NCBI GenBank assembly: GCA_038227745.1
Contig: JBBRPS010000459.1
Location: 1 to 8,424, forward strand
Origin: DASPXY01 sp038227745
Lineage (GTDB): Bacteria; Planctomycetota; Planctomycetia; Gemmatales; Gemmataceae
DNA: 8,424 nt
Direction of reading: 5' to 3'
Part shown: positions 1 through 6,750 of the stretch, one piece after another
How positions within the stretch are numbered: position 1 is the first letter of the stretch
Layout of the letters: every line of letters starts with the position of its first letter
Made by a program: the position numbers and the translations under genes
Notes under the pieces: model-generated
Databases searched by the model: none
The model's input: only the letters and a program-made list of their open reading frames with translations
Told to the model about the DNA's origin: nothing

Positions 1-120
1 AAAACTTGCATCCAAGTCGGTAGCGATGACAGTGTGGTGTCACTCTTCGGAAACCGCAGAATTCATGCGGAAAGCGCGACAACACGGGCTGTCGCGGCTC
101 TCCTGAATTCAGTGCAGGTT
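1..120. repeat. Terminal direct repeat, left copy (120 bp)
   Basis: Bases 1-120 are identical to 8305-8424, checked base by base. The repeat lies inside an open plus-strand reading frame and carries a strong hairpin at 75-96 and two GAATTC palindromes. An exact repeat at both contig ends is the usual signature of a circular sequence written out with overlap, giving a unit of 8304 bp. A true genomic direct repeat or tandem duplication is equally compatible with the sequence alone. Confidence 0.97.
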
Positions 121-210
121 TTCGTGCCAGGGACACTAGGTCGCATCCCCGTGTACCGCCAGTTGCTCGAGAAGTATCCCAAAGCGAAAGTGCAAATGGT
201 ACCGGAGTAA
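1..210 (+). CDS. C-terminal part of small ORF of unknown function (continues from right edge)
   Basis: The frame is open from base 1 to the TAA at 208-210, 69 codons, with a protein-like composition (for example HAESATTRAVAALL, then VQVFVPGTLGRIPVYRQLLEKYPKAKVQM). If the ends join, it continues from 8257 and gives about 85 aa from a GTG at 8257-8259. The family is not recognised. The order of an HAE-containing helix, a beta strand, and a C-terminal LLEKYPKAKVQ helix/strand resembles the shape of deaminase-fold toxins. However, the PCxxC zinc cysteines are absent, so deaminase activity is not claimed. It is the last gene of the plus-strand set and converges on the kinase remnant. Confidence 0.5.
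   Translation, partial: KTCIQVGSDDSVVSLFGNRRIHAESATTRAVAALLNSVQVFVPGTLGRIPVYRQLLEKYPKAKVQMVPE
75..96. repeat. Perfect hairpin inside the terminal repeat
   Basis: CGCGACA (75-81) pairs with TGTCGCG (90-96), giving 7 bp with an 8-nt loop. It sits between GAATTC at 59-64 and the 10-bp palindrome CTGAATTCAG at 103-112. A weaker inverted repeat, TGACA (27-31)/TGTCA (38-42), lies upstream. There is no T-tract, so it is not a standard terminator. It could be a protein-binding or resolution site, or simply a by-product of coding sequence, since the region is an open frame. It occurs again in the right copy at 8379-8400. Confidence 0.6.
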
Positions 211-254
211 GAGCACTCCGAACGAGTCGACGTACTGCCCCGAAGGCCGCCACC

Positions 255-710
255 TCATCCCGGCCGGAGTGACGTTCCCGCACTCCCCGTGGGCGCGCTT
301 GGCCAGGCCGAAGTCGGTGACGTGGGGTCGGCCCTGGGCGTCGAGGAGGATGTTCGCCGGCTTCAGGTCGCGGTGCAGCAGGCCGCGCTGGTGGGCGTAG
401 TGGATGGCCCGCGCCACCGCCGTCACCAGCCCGGCCGCCCGGCGGCACTCGCCCGGGGGACGGTGGCCGGCGGCCGCGAGCAGCCGCGCCAGGCTGCCGC
501 CCTCAACCAGCTTCATGGTGAAGTAATGGCGCTCGCCGTGGACGCCCACCTCGTGGATGGGGACGATGTGGGGTGGTCGAGGTCGGCGGCGGCCTGGGCC
601 TCGGCGTGGAAGCGATGCACGTCCTCCGCCGAGGCCAACTCCCCGGCGAGGATCATCTTGAGGGCAACGACGCGGTTGAGGCTGCGCTGCCGGGCCTTGT
701 AGGAGAGAGC
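255..710 (-). pseudogene. Fragment of Hanks-type serine/threonine protein kinase, truncated at both ends and frameshifted
   Basis: Read on the minus strand, the fragment begins at YKARQRSLNRVVALKM, with the ATP-binding Lys codon at 657-659. It continues through HIVPIHEVG, the FTMKLVEGGSL hinge, the catalytic loop HRDLKPAN (about 352-375) and DFGLAK (DFG codons at 307-315). It stops in the activation loop near NVTPAGM. The glycine-rich loop, the APE motif and the whole C-lobe are missing. The first part (LDHP) and the second part (HIVPIHEVG) are in different frames. Adding one G to the G run at 570-573 would restore continuity, so there is a 1-nt deletion or a sequencing error there. Even with that repaired, the domain lacks both ends and cannot fold as an active kinase. 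The style matches the large kinase families of Planctomycetes. It is probably debris from a chromosomal gene. Confidence 0.88.
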
Positions 711-850
711 CGATCACGTCCTTGTCGCTGAGTGTTCCGCAACGCAAGAAGATCGAAAATCGGGTGTACGTGTACGTGCCTTGCCGAAAAGTGCCACCCC
801 GGGCTAAACACTTTTGGCGTAATAACTTCAGTCGTCACCCTGCCGAGTGC

Positions 851-887
851 CAGGTGGTGTCAGGTGTGCCAGCCCTGACACCACCTG
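851..887. repeat. REP-like palindrome with GGTGTCA/TGACACC units
   Basis: The arms 851-864 (CAGGTGGTGTCAGG) and 874-887 (CCTGACACCACCTG) are perfectly complementary over 14 bp, with a 9-nt loop. Further GGTGTCA-type units lie close by: TGACACT at 886-892, exact GGTGTCA at 899-905 and GGTGTCG at 940-946. One more exact copy is in the terminal repeat at 36-42. There is no flanking T-tract and no active gene ends here. It may be a REP/BIME-like element, a transposon end, or a set of operator or iteron sites. Confidence 0.75.
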
Positions 888-1335
888 ACACTTGCGGCGG
901 TGTCAACGCAACCTCTTTGGCCGACAGGCATTATCTCCAGGTGTCGCTAATGGCCTGGGATCAAGAGGGAGTCTGTCCGGAGGAGATTCCCAGAGTAACG
1001 GAGCGGCTGGACGTCAGATACCGGCCTGCCTGACGCCCAGAATGGCGCAGAACGAGCGCAGGCGGTCAGGTAAGCGTGAACGGTCCTGGCTGCCGCGTAG
1101 GCAACCCTGCTCATGGATGGGACCGGGTTGTAGGCGTCAGCGCGGTACGGCGCCTGGGTGGTAACTGGGTCAGCGCGTGCATCCGGCGGCCGCGTCGGGC
1201 CAGAACCGGGAAAGCGGTCGGGCGGGCGCGAACTCGGGCGGCCGTTCGTTGCTGCTGGCGTCGACGACGATGGCTCAACGGCGCTTCGACGACGGCACCT
1301 CGTCGCCACGGCCCCTACTGCGGCGGCGGACGCGG
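888..1335. other. Gene-poor stretch between kinase and ComM remnants
   Basis: Several overlapping open frames exist on both strands, but none has a convincing start, ribosome binding site or recognisable motif, and all are arginine/alanine/proline-rich in the way of GC-rich shadow frames. A minus-strand run at about 1026-1150 (reading RLRSFCAILGVRQAG) is slightly more protein-like and might be a decayed gene, but I cannot assign it. Apart from the GGTGTCA-type sites at its left edge I see no structured element here. The stretch is best read as remnant DNA between two broken genes. Confidence 0.5.
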
Positions 1336-1832
1336 CACACTTTTCTGAATCTGGCGACGCAGTCGCGATGGTCGCGGTCGGTGCCGGCGAAGACGTTCAC
1401 GCCAGCGCAGCGGACGGGCGGGGCGCGGCACGGATTCATGGTCGCCACCAGGATGACGCGCGCCGAGAAGGTGGTCGAAGGCCAGCGTCTGCCAGAGGGC
1501 CGGGCGGCCCTCCTCCAGCGGCTGGCACAGCACCTCCAGGTTCTTGCGGTTGAACTCCGGCAGTTCGTCGAGGAACAGCACGCCGTGGTGCGCCAGGCTG
1601 ATCTCGCCGGGCGTGGGGATGCTGCCGCCGCCGACCATGCCGGTGTCGCTGGTGATGTGGTGCGGCGAGCGGAACGGAAGCGTCGCCAGCAGTGCCTGGC
1701 CCGGGTCGAGGCGCTCCGTGGCGCTGTAGATGCGCGTCGTCTCCAGGCTCTCGGATGGACTCAGCGGCGGCAGGATGGTCGGCAGCCGCTTGGTCGCTTC
1801 GCCAGCATCGTCTTGTCGGTCGGGCCGCGGCC
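1336..1832 (-). pseudogene. Fragment of ComM/YifB-type Mg-chelatase-related AAA+ ATPase, multiply frameshifted
   Basis: The minus strand carries family signatures in the right order. First is a degraded Walker A region (GPTDKTMLAK, near 1800-1828, where GPPGxGKTMLA is usual), then RLPTILPPL and FRSPHHITSDTGMVGGG. The hallmark SIPTPGEISLAHHGVLFLDELPEFNR follows, with Walker B at about 1549-1584, then QPLEEGR, VILVATMNPC and QIQK (1342-1353). The frame changes near 1790-1797, at the extra A/T at 1478-1479 (correcting it gives ASTTFSARVILVATMNPC), and again before QIQK. The N-terminal Lon-protease-like domain and the sensor/C-terminal Mg_chelatase_C part are missing. ComM family proteins are about 500 aa and promote branch migration during natural transformation; only the central third remains here. 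It lies just downstream of the intact deacetylase gene on the same strand and is certainly non-functional. Confidence 0.9.
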
Positions 1833-1914
1833 AGCGCGGTCAACAGCACGGGCCAAAGGCCGCGTTGGCCGGACTGGCCAAGGGCTTCCAGGGCGGCTGC
1901 GTTCCGAGGATCCG

Positions 1915-3648
1915 CTATTTCGCGGGCTTGAACGCGACCTCCTTCAGTCGCTTCAGCTCCGCGTCGATGTCGGTGCCCTCGTAGAACGAGAGCCACCCGC
2001 GAACGCTCTTCGTCGCGCCGGGCAGGCAGTCCTCTACCACCGGATCGGCATGCACACACGGGCACGGCGGGTTGCCCCACGCGCGGCCGCACCGCTCCCA
2101 GCCGGTAATCACCCACCGTTTGCCGGTCGCGTCCTTGCACGCGGCGAACGGGGCAGCGAGTACCTTGTTCTCGTTGGTTCGCGCGTCGAAGCCGGTGAGG
2201 CTCGCGAGCATCACGCACATCTGCACGCGCAGTCCAGTGAGCTTTTCGACGCCACCGTTGGTGACGCGAAACTCCATCCGCACGCCGCCCTTGTCTGGTG
2301 TGATGAACGCCGCTAGCGTGACCTTGTTCGGCAAAGTGCGTTCGAGTGCAAGCGAACCATCGGCCTTGCGGGTCCACTCCATCGCGTCGAGTGTCACCTT
2401 CTGTTTGTCCCAGATAGTCGGGACGTGTGTGTGTGCGAGGTAGAGCAGTTCGGGCTTGCCGTTCGGCACAAACCAAACCGCTTCGGGAACGTCGGCGACC
2501 GCGTACCCGCCATCCGCCCAGGGGGCGAAGACACTCACCTTTGTTTCGCGCTGCGGGCGGATGGCGCCGTCACGGAAGCCGAGGCGCGGGTGCCGGCCGC
2601 CGGGGTACGGTAGCACGCGCAGCGGTTCGCCCTCTTTCCGCACCGGGCGCTTCGTCACGTCGATGCCGAGACGCCTGGTGGCGTCGGTCACCTCGTCCGC
2701 GGTGAGCCCGAGCGCGGCCCCGGCTTCGGCGTTTGAATAGCGGTGATGAACGATCGTGCTTTCGAGCCAGTATTTCAGCTCGGTATCGTTCTTCGCCGGG
2801 CGTGCGTTGTTGCCGTCGCGCTTCGACGCGATGAGGTTTTTGCGGTCCTCGATGACACCGAACGGGTCGTTGGGGTTCACCGCAGGATCGACGAATTTCG
2901 CCAGGTCGCGCATGGCGATCGCGGTGAACTTGTTGTCCGCGAGATACTTCATGTACGACTCGAATTGCTCCTTCGTGGAATTCACCCAGTCGTGCGCCGT
3001 GTCCGGCACGCCGTGGAACTGGAGCACCGCGATCCTGCCGTGCTTCGCCTGGGCCACTGCGGCTTTGAAGTCGTCGAGCGTCCAGGCGGGCCGGGCGTCG
3101 CCGGCAGAGGGAACGAGCAGCGCGTGATCCAATCCCGGCTCGTAGGCGAACCCGCGGCCATCCTTGTAGGGGAACGCGGGCGCAACCCCGCGGCGCGCGA
3201 ACGTGATGCCGTTGTCCTTCAGCACCGCCAGCGCGTCTTGTGTGAAGGCGTTGCCGGGGTAGGCGAAGCTCGTCGGCTGCGGGATGCCGTGCTTCTTGCA
3301 CTGCGCACTGATGCCGCGAAGTTGCGCCGGCAGTTCTGCGAGCGTCTTCTCCGTCACGCCCTTGTGATCGAGCGTGTGGTTGCCGATCTCGAAACCGTCC
3401 TTGTGAAGTTGCGCGATCTCTTCCCACGTCATGTAGTCCTTCTTGTTCGTCCGGAAGTCGAAGCCTTCGGTGATGAAGAACGTGGCGCCGAACTTGTATT
3501 TCAGGAGGATCGGCCGCGCGACGGTGTAGTGCGACTTCGCCGAATCGTCAAACGTGAGCACAACGAGCTTGTCTGGGATCGGCTCCAGCGTGAATGCGAG
3601 TGAACCGAGCAGCAGGACCGCGAGCGCTGCGAGAAGAGCGCGAGTCAT
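1915..3648 (-). CDS. Secreted NodB-type polysaccharide deacetylase with large C-terminal domain
   Basis: This is an intact 577-aa protein. Residues 1-20 form a signal peptide (MTRALLAALAVLLLGSLAFT). The NodB homology domain spans about 25-255, with TFDD (32-35, catalytic base and metal Asp), the metal-binding HTLDH (91-95), FAYPGN (128-133) and FHGVPD (211-216, catalytic His motif). The family removes N- or O-acetyl groups from polysaccharides such as chitin, peptidoglycan or xylan; the substrate cannot be told here. Residues about 256-577 contain a stretch with an SNAEAGAALGLTADEV helix and a beta-rich region with GRHPRLGFRDGAIRPQRETK and several cysteines. I do not recognise a named family; it may be a sugar-binding or adaptor domain. 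The start is supported by GGAG (3656-3659 on the plus strand, as CTCC) 7 nt before the ATG and by the signal peptide. It lies 54 bp downstream of the hydrolase gene, so the two are probably co-transcribed. Confidence 0.92.
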   Translation of the reverse strand: MTRALLAALAVLLLGSLAFTLEPIPDKLVVLTFDDSAKSHYTVARPILLKYKFGATFFITEGFDFRTNKKDYMTWEEIAQLHKDGFEIGNHTLDHKGVTEKTLAELPAQLRGISAQCKKHGIPQPTSFAYPGNAFTQDALAVLKDNGITFARRGVAPAFPYKDGRGFAYEPGLDHALLVPSAGDARPAWTLDDFKAAVAQAKHGRIAVLQFHGVPDTAHDWVNSTKEQFESYMKYLADNKFTAIAMRDLAKFVDPAVNPNDPFGVIEDRKNLIASKRDGNNARPAKNDTELKYWLESTIVHHRYSNAEAGAALGLTADEVTDATRRLGIDVTKRPVRKEGEPLRVLPYPGGRHPRLGFRDGAIRPQRETKVSVFAPWADGGYAVADVPEAVWFVPNGKPELLYLAHTHVPTIWDKQKVTLDAMEWTRKADGSLALERTLPNKVTLAAFITPDKGGVRMEFRVTNGGVEKLTGLRVQMCVMLASLTGFDARTNENKVLAAPFAACKDATGKRWVITGWERCGRAWGNPPCPCVHADPVVEDCLPGATKSVRGWLSFYEGTDIDAELKRLKEVAFKPAK

Positions 3649-3655
3649 GGTGAAT

Positions 3656-3659
3656 CTCC
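3656..3659 (-). promoter_or_regulatory. Ribosome binding site of the deacetylase gene
   Basis: The minus strand reads GGAG, then a 7-nt spacer, then the ATG at 3646-3648. This fixes the start that yields the signal peptide. Confidence 0.65.
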
Positions 3660-3702
3660 GCGTCAGATCGACAACTGAGGCAGCAGCAACAGCGGCAAGG
3701 GG

Positions 3703-5529
3703 TCACTTTTTCAGTGCTTTTCCGATGAACTCAAACAACACCTTTGTGGCCGGATCGTCGGGCCGGCCGAGGTCCACGTTGATCTTGTTGTGGGTGGTCT
3801 CCCTGGCGGCGAAAACCGTGGCGCTCAGGCCAGCGGCTTTCAGCACGTTGCCCAGGCGCAGCGCCTGCGCAGTCGTGTCGGGATGGCCGGCGACATGCAG
3901 GATCAGGAACGGAGGAATGCCCTTGTCCTTTGCCACATGCGTGACGGCGGAGAAGTCGCGATGTTTCGCCGGATCGTTGCCGAACTTCTCCCGGTGACCG
4001 AACTTCGCCTTCGGCAGACCATGCGCCTTCCAACGGGCCTCCGCCGTCGCGATGATCGCCGGCACGTCATAGGTGTCCCCATCGACCGGTACGCACCCTT
4101 TGATGATGGCCAGGGACAGGCCCTCGGCCTTCAAGTAGCGCTCGTCAGTGCAGATCAAGGCGGCGAGCTGCGCGCCGGCGGAATGTCCCATGATCAACAG
4201 ACGCTTCGGATCGCCTCCGTACTCGGCGATATGGTCATGCGTCCAGTGAATGGACTTGGCCACGTCGCGGACGATGGTCGCCATATCGACGCTCGGCAGG
4301 AGTCGATAGTTGGTGGAGACGAAAACGAAGCCTTTGTCCATGAAAACCTGCGGCTTGATGTGAACGTCCGTCTTATCGCCCGCCTGCCAACCGCCGCCGT
4401 GAATCCAGAAGACCACGGGCAGGTCTTTTGCATTCTTCGGTGAATAAACATCGAGCACCTGGCGCTCGTGCGCCGGATCGGCGTAGGGGATGTTGCGTTT
4501 GACGAGCAGCGCCGAGCGCATGAACTCGGCGATATGATCGATGGCCGCGCGGGCTTCCGGAAGCAGCGGTTCGTGGGACTGGAACACGTGGAACATGCCG
4601 GGCCAAACTTCCAGCTTCACCGAGGCTCCGTCCGCACGAGCCTTCTTGGCCACGCGGATGCTGTCGTCGCGGAGCATCTCGTGCTCGCCGACCTGAATCA
4701 GCAGCGGCGGAATGCCGCGATAGTCGCCAAAGACGGGCGAGGCCAGCGGATTGCGCGGATCGGTCTTGCCCAGATAATGGTCCCGGAACACGGGCATGGT
4801 TTTCGCACTGATGATGGGATCGCTGACTGTTTTGAGCGAATCGCTCGCCAGCGTCAAATCGGTGGTCGGCGACAGGGCGATTCCTCCCGCCGGCAGTTTC
4901 AGTTTGCGGTCGCGCAGCGCCAGCAGTGTCGCCAAGGTCAAACTGCCGCCCGCCGAATCACCGGCAACGAACGTGCCCCGAGCAGGTCCGGGGCCGGCTG
5001 GTCCGTTCGCGGCCATCCATTTGTGGGCAAGAACACAATCCTCAAGCCCGGCGGGGAAGCGATGCTCTGGCGCCAGCCGATAGTCGGGGAGGAGGACCGC
5101 ACACTTTGCCGCCGCGGAGATGTGTGCCGCCTGCGCGAGATAGAATCCGCCCGACCCCGAGACAAAGCCGCCGCCGTGCAGATACAGAAGCCGCACATCG
5201 GAGTCCGCGCCGGTGGTCACGACCCATTCACAGGGAATATCTCCGACCTTGACTTTGATGAGCTTGACGTCCTTGATGGTGGGGGCGTGTCGCGTGCCCA
5301 TGCCCGCCCGCAATGCCTCCAGATTGAAGTCCTTTGTGCCGAAGGGCGTCCTCTTGCGTAGTTTTTGCAGGTATGCGATCCCCTCGCGCGAGACTTCGCG
5401 CTTCATGAGTTCTGGCACTGCCGGCTGGGCTGCGGGCAACTCCTGGCCGGCTGCGTGGTTGCACCAAAGACCGAATGATAACAACCACAGCAGTCCCGCG
5501 GCGATCAAGGCGTGTCTCACGGCTTGCAT
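3703..5529 (-). CDS. Secreted tandem alpha/beta-hydrolase: HSL-type esterase fused to BD-FAE-like esterase
   Basis: The protein is 608 aa from the ATG at 5527-5529. An in-frame start at 5640 exists, but it would put 37 unrelated residues before the signal peptide (MQAVRHALIAAGLLWLLSFG). Domain 1 (about 60-340) is a hormone-sensitive-lipase family esterase: oxyanion HGGG (118-121), DYRLAPEHRFPA, nucleophile elbow GDSAGG (Ser192), the acidic stretch GEHEMLRDD (about 282-289) and His314 in GMFHVF. Domain 2 (about 343-608) is a second full hydrolase: HGGGW (from 377), GHSAGA (Ser450), Asp551 in HPDTT and His580 in TTHNK, resembling the feruloyl/acetyl-xylan esterase-like BD-FAE group. Both triads appear complete. 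The junction is tight: domain 1 ends in IAEFMRSAL and domain 2 starts almost at once at VKRNIPYADPAHERQ. This suggests fusion of two formerly separate secreted esterases. Likely substrates are acyl or acetyl esters on plant-type polysaccharide (inference). Confidence 0.88.
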   Translation of the reverse strand: MQAVRHALIAAGLLWLLSFGLWCNHAAGQELPAAQPAVPELMKREVSREGIAYLQKLRKRTPFGTKDFNLEALRAGMGTRHAPTIKDVKLIKVKVGDIPCEWVVTTGADSDVRLLYLHGGGFVSGSGGFYLAQAAHISAAAKCAVLLPDYRLAPEHRFPAGLEDCVLAHKWMAANGPAGPGPARGTFVAGDSAGGSLTLATLLALRDRKLKLPAGGIALSPTTDLTLASDSLKTVSDPIISAKTMPVFRDHYLGKTDPRNPLASPVFGDYRGIPPLLIQVGEHEMLRDDSIRVAKKARADGASVKLEVWPGMFHVFQSHEPLLPEARAAIDHIAEFMRSALLVKRNIPYADPAHERQVLDVYSPKNAKDLPVVFWIHGGGWQAGDKTDVHIKPQVFMDKGFVFVSTNYRLLPSVDMATIVRDVAKSIHWTHDHIAEYGGDPKRLLIMGHSAGAQLAALICTDERYLKAEGLSLAIIKGCVPVDGDTYDVPAIIATAEARWKAHGLPKAKFGHREKFGNDPAKHRDFSAVTHVAKDKGIPPFLILHVAGHPDTTAQALRLGNVLKAAGLSATVFAARETTHNKINVDLGRPDDPATKVLFEFIGKALKK

Positions 5530-5643
5530 CCTTTTTGAGGCAAGATTGCGACAAGGCTCGGGGTTCCGTTGGCGTAACGATTCCCTGAGCAAGAAACCGG
5601 AAAACCCCATTGATGTTACTCGGGCACTGGCTGCAAACAACCA

Positions 5644-5660
5644 CCATTCTGCAAGAATGG
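5644..5660. repeat. Short perfect hairpin upstream of the hydrolase gene
   Basis: CCATTCT (5644-5650) pairs with AGAATGG (5654-5660) around a GCA loop. It lies just beyond the end of the coding-like remnant at 5674 and about 115 bp before the hydrolase start. Without a T-run it is at best a weak terminator or processing site. Confidence 0.35.
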
Positions 5661-5673
5661 GCAGTTACCACGG

Positions 5674-5862
5674 TTACGTGCGCACTCTTTGCACGCGTCG
5701 GTCCGACACGCCGCATCGAATGTCCCGTGGAACCCGGAGGGACATCGGCTCGGCGTCGAGTTGCCCCGAGAGGATGCCGGCCGCGTCGGGAAGGCTGCCG
5801 ACGCTGTAGACCGCCACCTCCTTGACGACGGTATCTGCACGGGCGTTGGCCAACCGAAACCG
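5674..5862 (-). pseudogene. Coding-like remnant in frame after the ParB-like gene
   Basis: Immediately after the TGA of the ParB-like gene, the same minus-strand frame stays open for 62 codons to a TAA at 5674-5676. It reads like real protein (TVVKEVAVYSVGSLPDAAG, then ILSGQLDAEPMSLRVPRDI) with G/C-rich third positions, while the other two frames are arginine-rich shadows. There is no ATG; possible starts are a TTG near 5850 or a GTG in KEVAVYS, neither with a clear ribosome binding site. It could be the 3' end of a gene truncated when the ParB-like gene arrived, a former extension of that gene cut off by a stop, or a small separate ORF. The family is not recognised. Confidence 0.4.
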
Positions 5863-6750
5863 TCATCTGTCAGACGATTTCTCGCTCACCTCGTACCCCA
5901 GCAGACGAGCCATCTGTTTGAAAACGGCCTGGGCCTGTCCGTCGCCCTTCTTATCCAAATGGGCGATGAGAGACTGGGCCACCTCCTTCGGCTTTCGCGT
6001 CGCAGAAGCCCCGCCCTTCTTCGCTCGGGGCATCTCGCCGTTCTCGACCAACTGGTCCACAGCCGCCTTCCGCTCCTCGACCGACATCTTCAGCAACAGC
6101 CGCGCCAACCCGTGCGTCAGTTTAACATCTGCGCCGAGGAGTTTACGCTTGATCTCGGGGTCGCCGTGGTCTTCCACGATCTTGTCGATCACCTTGGCGA
6201 AGACGGCGTCCCGCTTGATCGTCATCTCACCGACACCGTATTTCTTGCTCAGGACCTTCGCCGTGGAAGGCAAAGGATCACTTTGATCCTTTGGCTTGCG
6301 GCCGCGCCGGTCTCCGCCGCGCTGCTGCTTGAGCGCGTTGTACTCCGCGCCGCGGAAGTAACTCATCGCCTCCCGGGTCAGGTTGCGGCGCTGTCGCTGG
6401 ATTTGCAGGATGAACTCGACGGCCGCTTTTTCGTCGGGTAGCTCGATCTCCCGGACCTTCACCTGCTTCTTGTGCCTGATGCACAACTCGCGGCGGGTAT
6501 GGCCGTCGAGTACGAGGTTTCGTCCTTTCCACACGAGCAACGGGTCGCGGCAGCCCTCTCTCTTGATGCTCTCTTCCAGGGCGAGCAGTTCCCCCTTGGC
6601 TTGCAAGGGGATGAATCGCTGAAACTCTACCTTGATCTTGAGGGTCTTGGGGTCTACCAAGGTCCAGCCGGCTTCGTCGGTTGTGTCGGTTTTCTCTTCC
6701 CGTTTGCCGGGCTGGTCTTCAAGCTCTTCGGGTTTGTCTGGTGTGCGCAT
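5863..6750 (-). CDS. Orphan ParB N-terminal-domain (ParB/Srx fold) DNA-binding protein
   Basis: The protein is 295 aa. A charged N-terminal tail (1-28) is followed by a ParB-like domain at about 48-118, with LLALEESIKREGCRDPLLVW and the signature LVLDGHTRREL (79-89), the position of the nucleotide-binding motif in ParB and of the GHxR loop in related proteins. A basic linker (142-158) leads to a helix-turn-helix region (AKVLSKKYGVGEMTIKRD, about 164-181), then a lysine-rich C-terminal part. No ParA gene lies beside it, so a classical partition role is not supported. Stand-alone ParB-domain proteins of this type are common in planctomycetes and on mobile DNA, where regulatory roles are usually assumed. 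The start at ATG 6748-6750 has AGGA 9 nt upstream on the minus strand. It is transcribed divergently from the small plus-strand genes and may control both directions (inference). Confidence 0.88.
   Translation of the reverse strand: MRTPDKPEELEDQPGKREEKTDTTDEAGWTLVDPKTLKIKVEFQRFIPLQAKGELLALEESIKREGCRDPLLVWKGRNLVLDGHTRRELCIRHKKQVKVREIELPDEKAAVEFILQIQRQRRNLTREAMSYFRGAEYNALKQQRGGDRRGRKPKDQSDPLPSTAKVLSKKYGVGEMTIKRDAVFAKVIDKIVEDHGDPEIKRKLLGADVKLTHGLARLLLKMSVEERKAAVDQLVENGEMPRAKKGGASATRKPKEVAQSLIAHLDKKGDGQAQAVFKQMARLLGYEVSEKSSDR
6271..6293. repeat. Perfect 10-bp inverted repeat within the ParB-like gene
   Basis: CAAAGGATCA (6271-6280) and TGATCCTTTG (6284-6293) are perfectly complementary with a CTT loop. 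It encodes the linker between the ParB-like domain and the HTH. It may be a chance coding palindrome, an mRNA hairpin, or a self-binding site. Confidence 0.6.
6592..6610. repeat. GC-rich 7-bp hairpin near the 5' end of the ParB-like gene
   Basis: CCCCTTG (6592-6598) pairs with CAAGGGG (6604-6610) around a 5-nt loop, in codons for IPLQAKGEL. In the mRNA it would form a stable stem about 140 nt inside the gene. Its function is unknown. Confidence 0.5.

Noticed and set aside
1865..1881. TTGGCC-loop-GGCCAA hairpin downstream of the deacetylase gene as a terminator
   Set aside because: It has only a 6-bp stem with no T-tract on either strand, and it lies near the ComM remnant.
1177..2316. Long plus-strand open frame of 379 codons
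   Set aside because: It runs antisense across the ComM remnant and the 3' end of the deacetylase gene, is arginine/alanine-rich, and has no motif or ribosome binding site. It is a shadow frame of GC-rich genes.
1436..2476. Minus-strand open frame of 346 codons overlapping the deacetylase
   Set aside because: From 1915 up it is the out-of-phase shadow of the deacetylase C-terminus; below that it passes through part of the ComM fragment by chance. It is not an independent gene.
2743..3603. Plus-strand 286-codon frame opposite the deacetylase
   Set aside because: It is an exact antisense shadow of the intact NodB gene, with no ribosome binding site and no motif.
4468..5361. Plus-strand 297-codon frame opposite the hydrolase
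   Set aside because: It is the antisense of the tandem esterase, and its composition mirrors that gene's codons.
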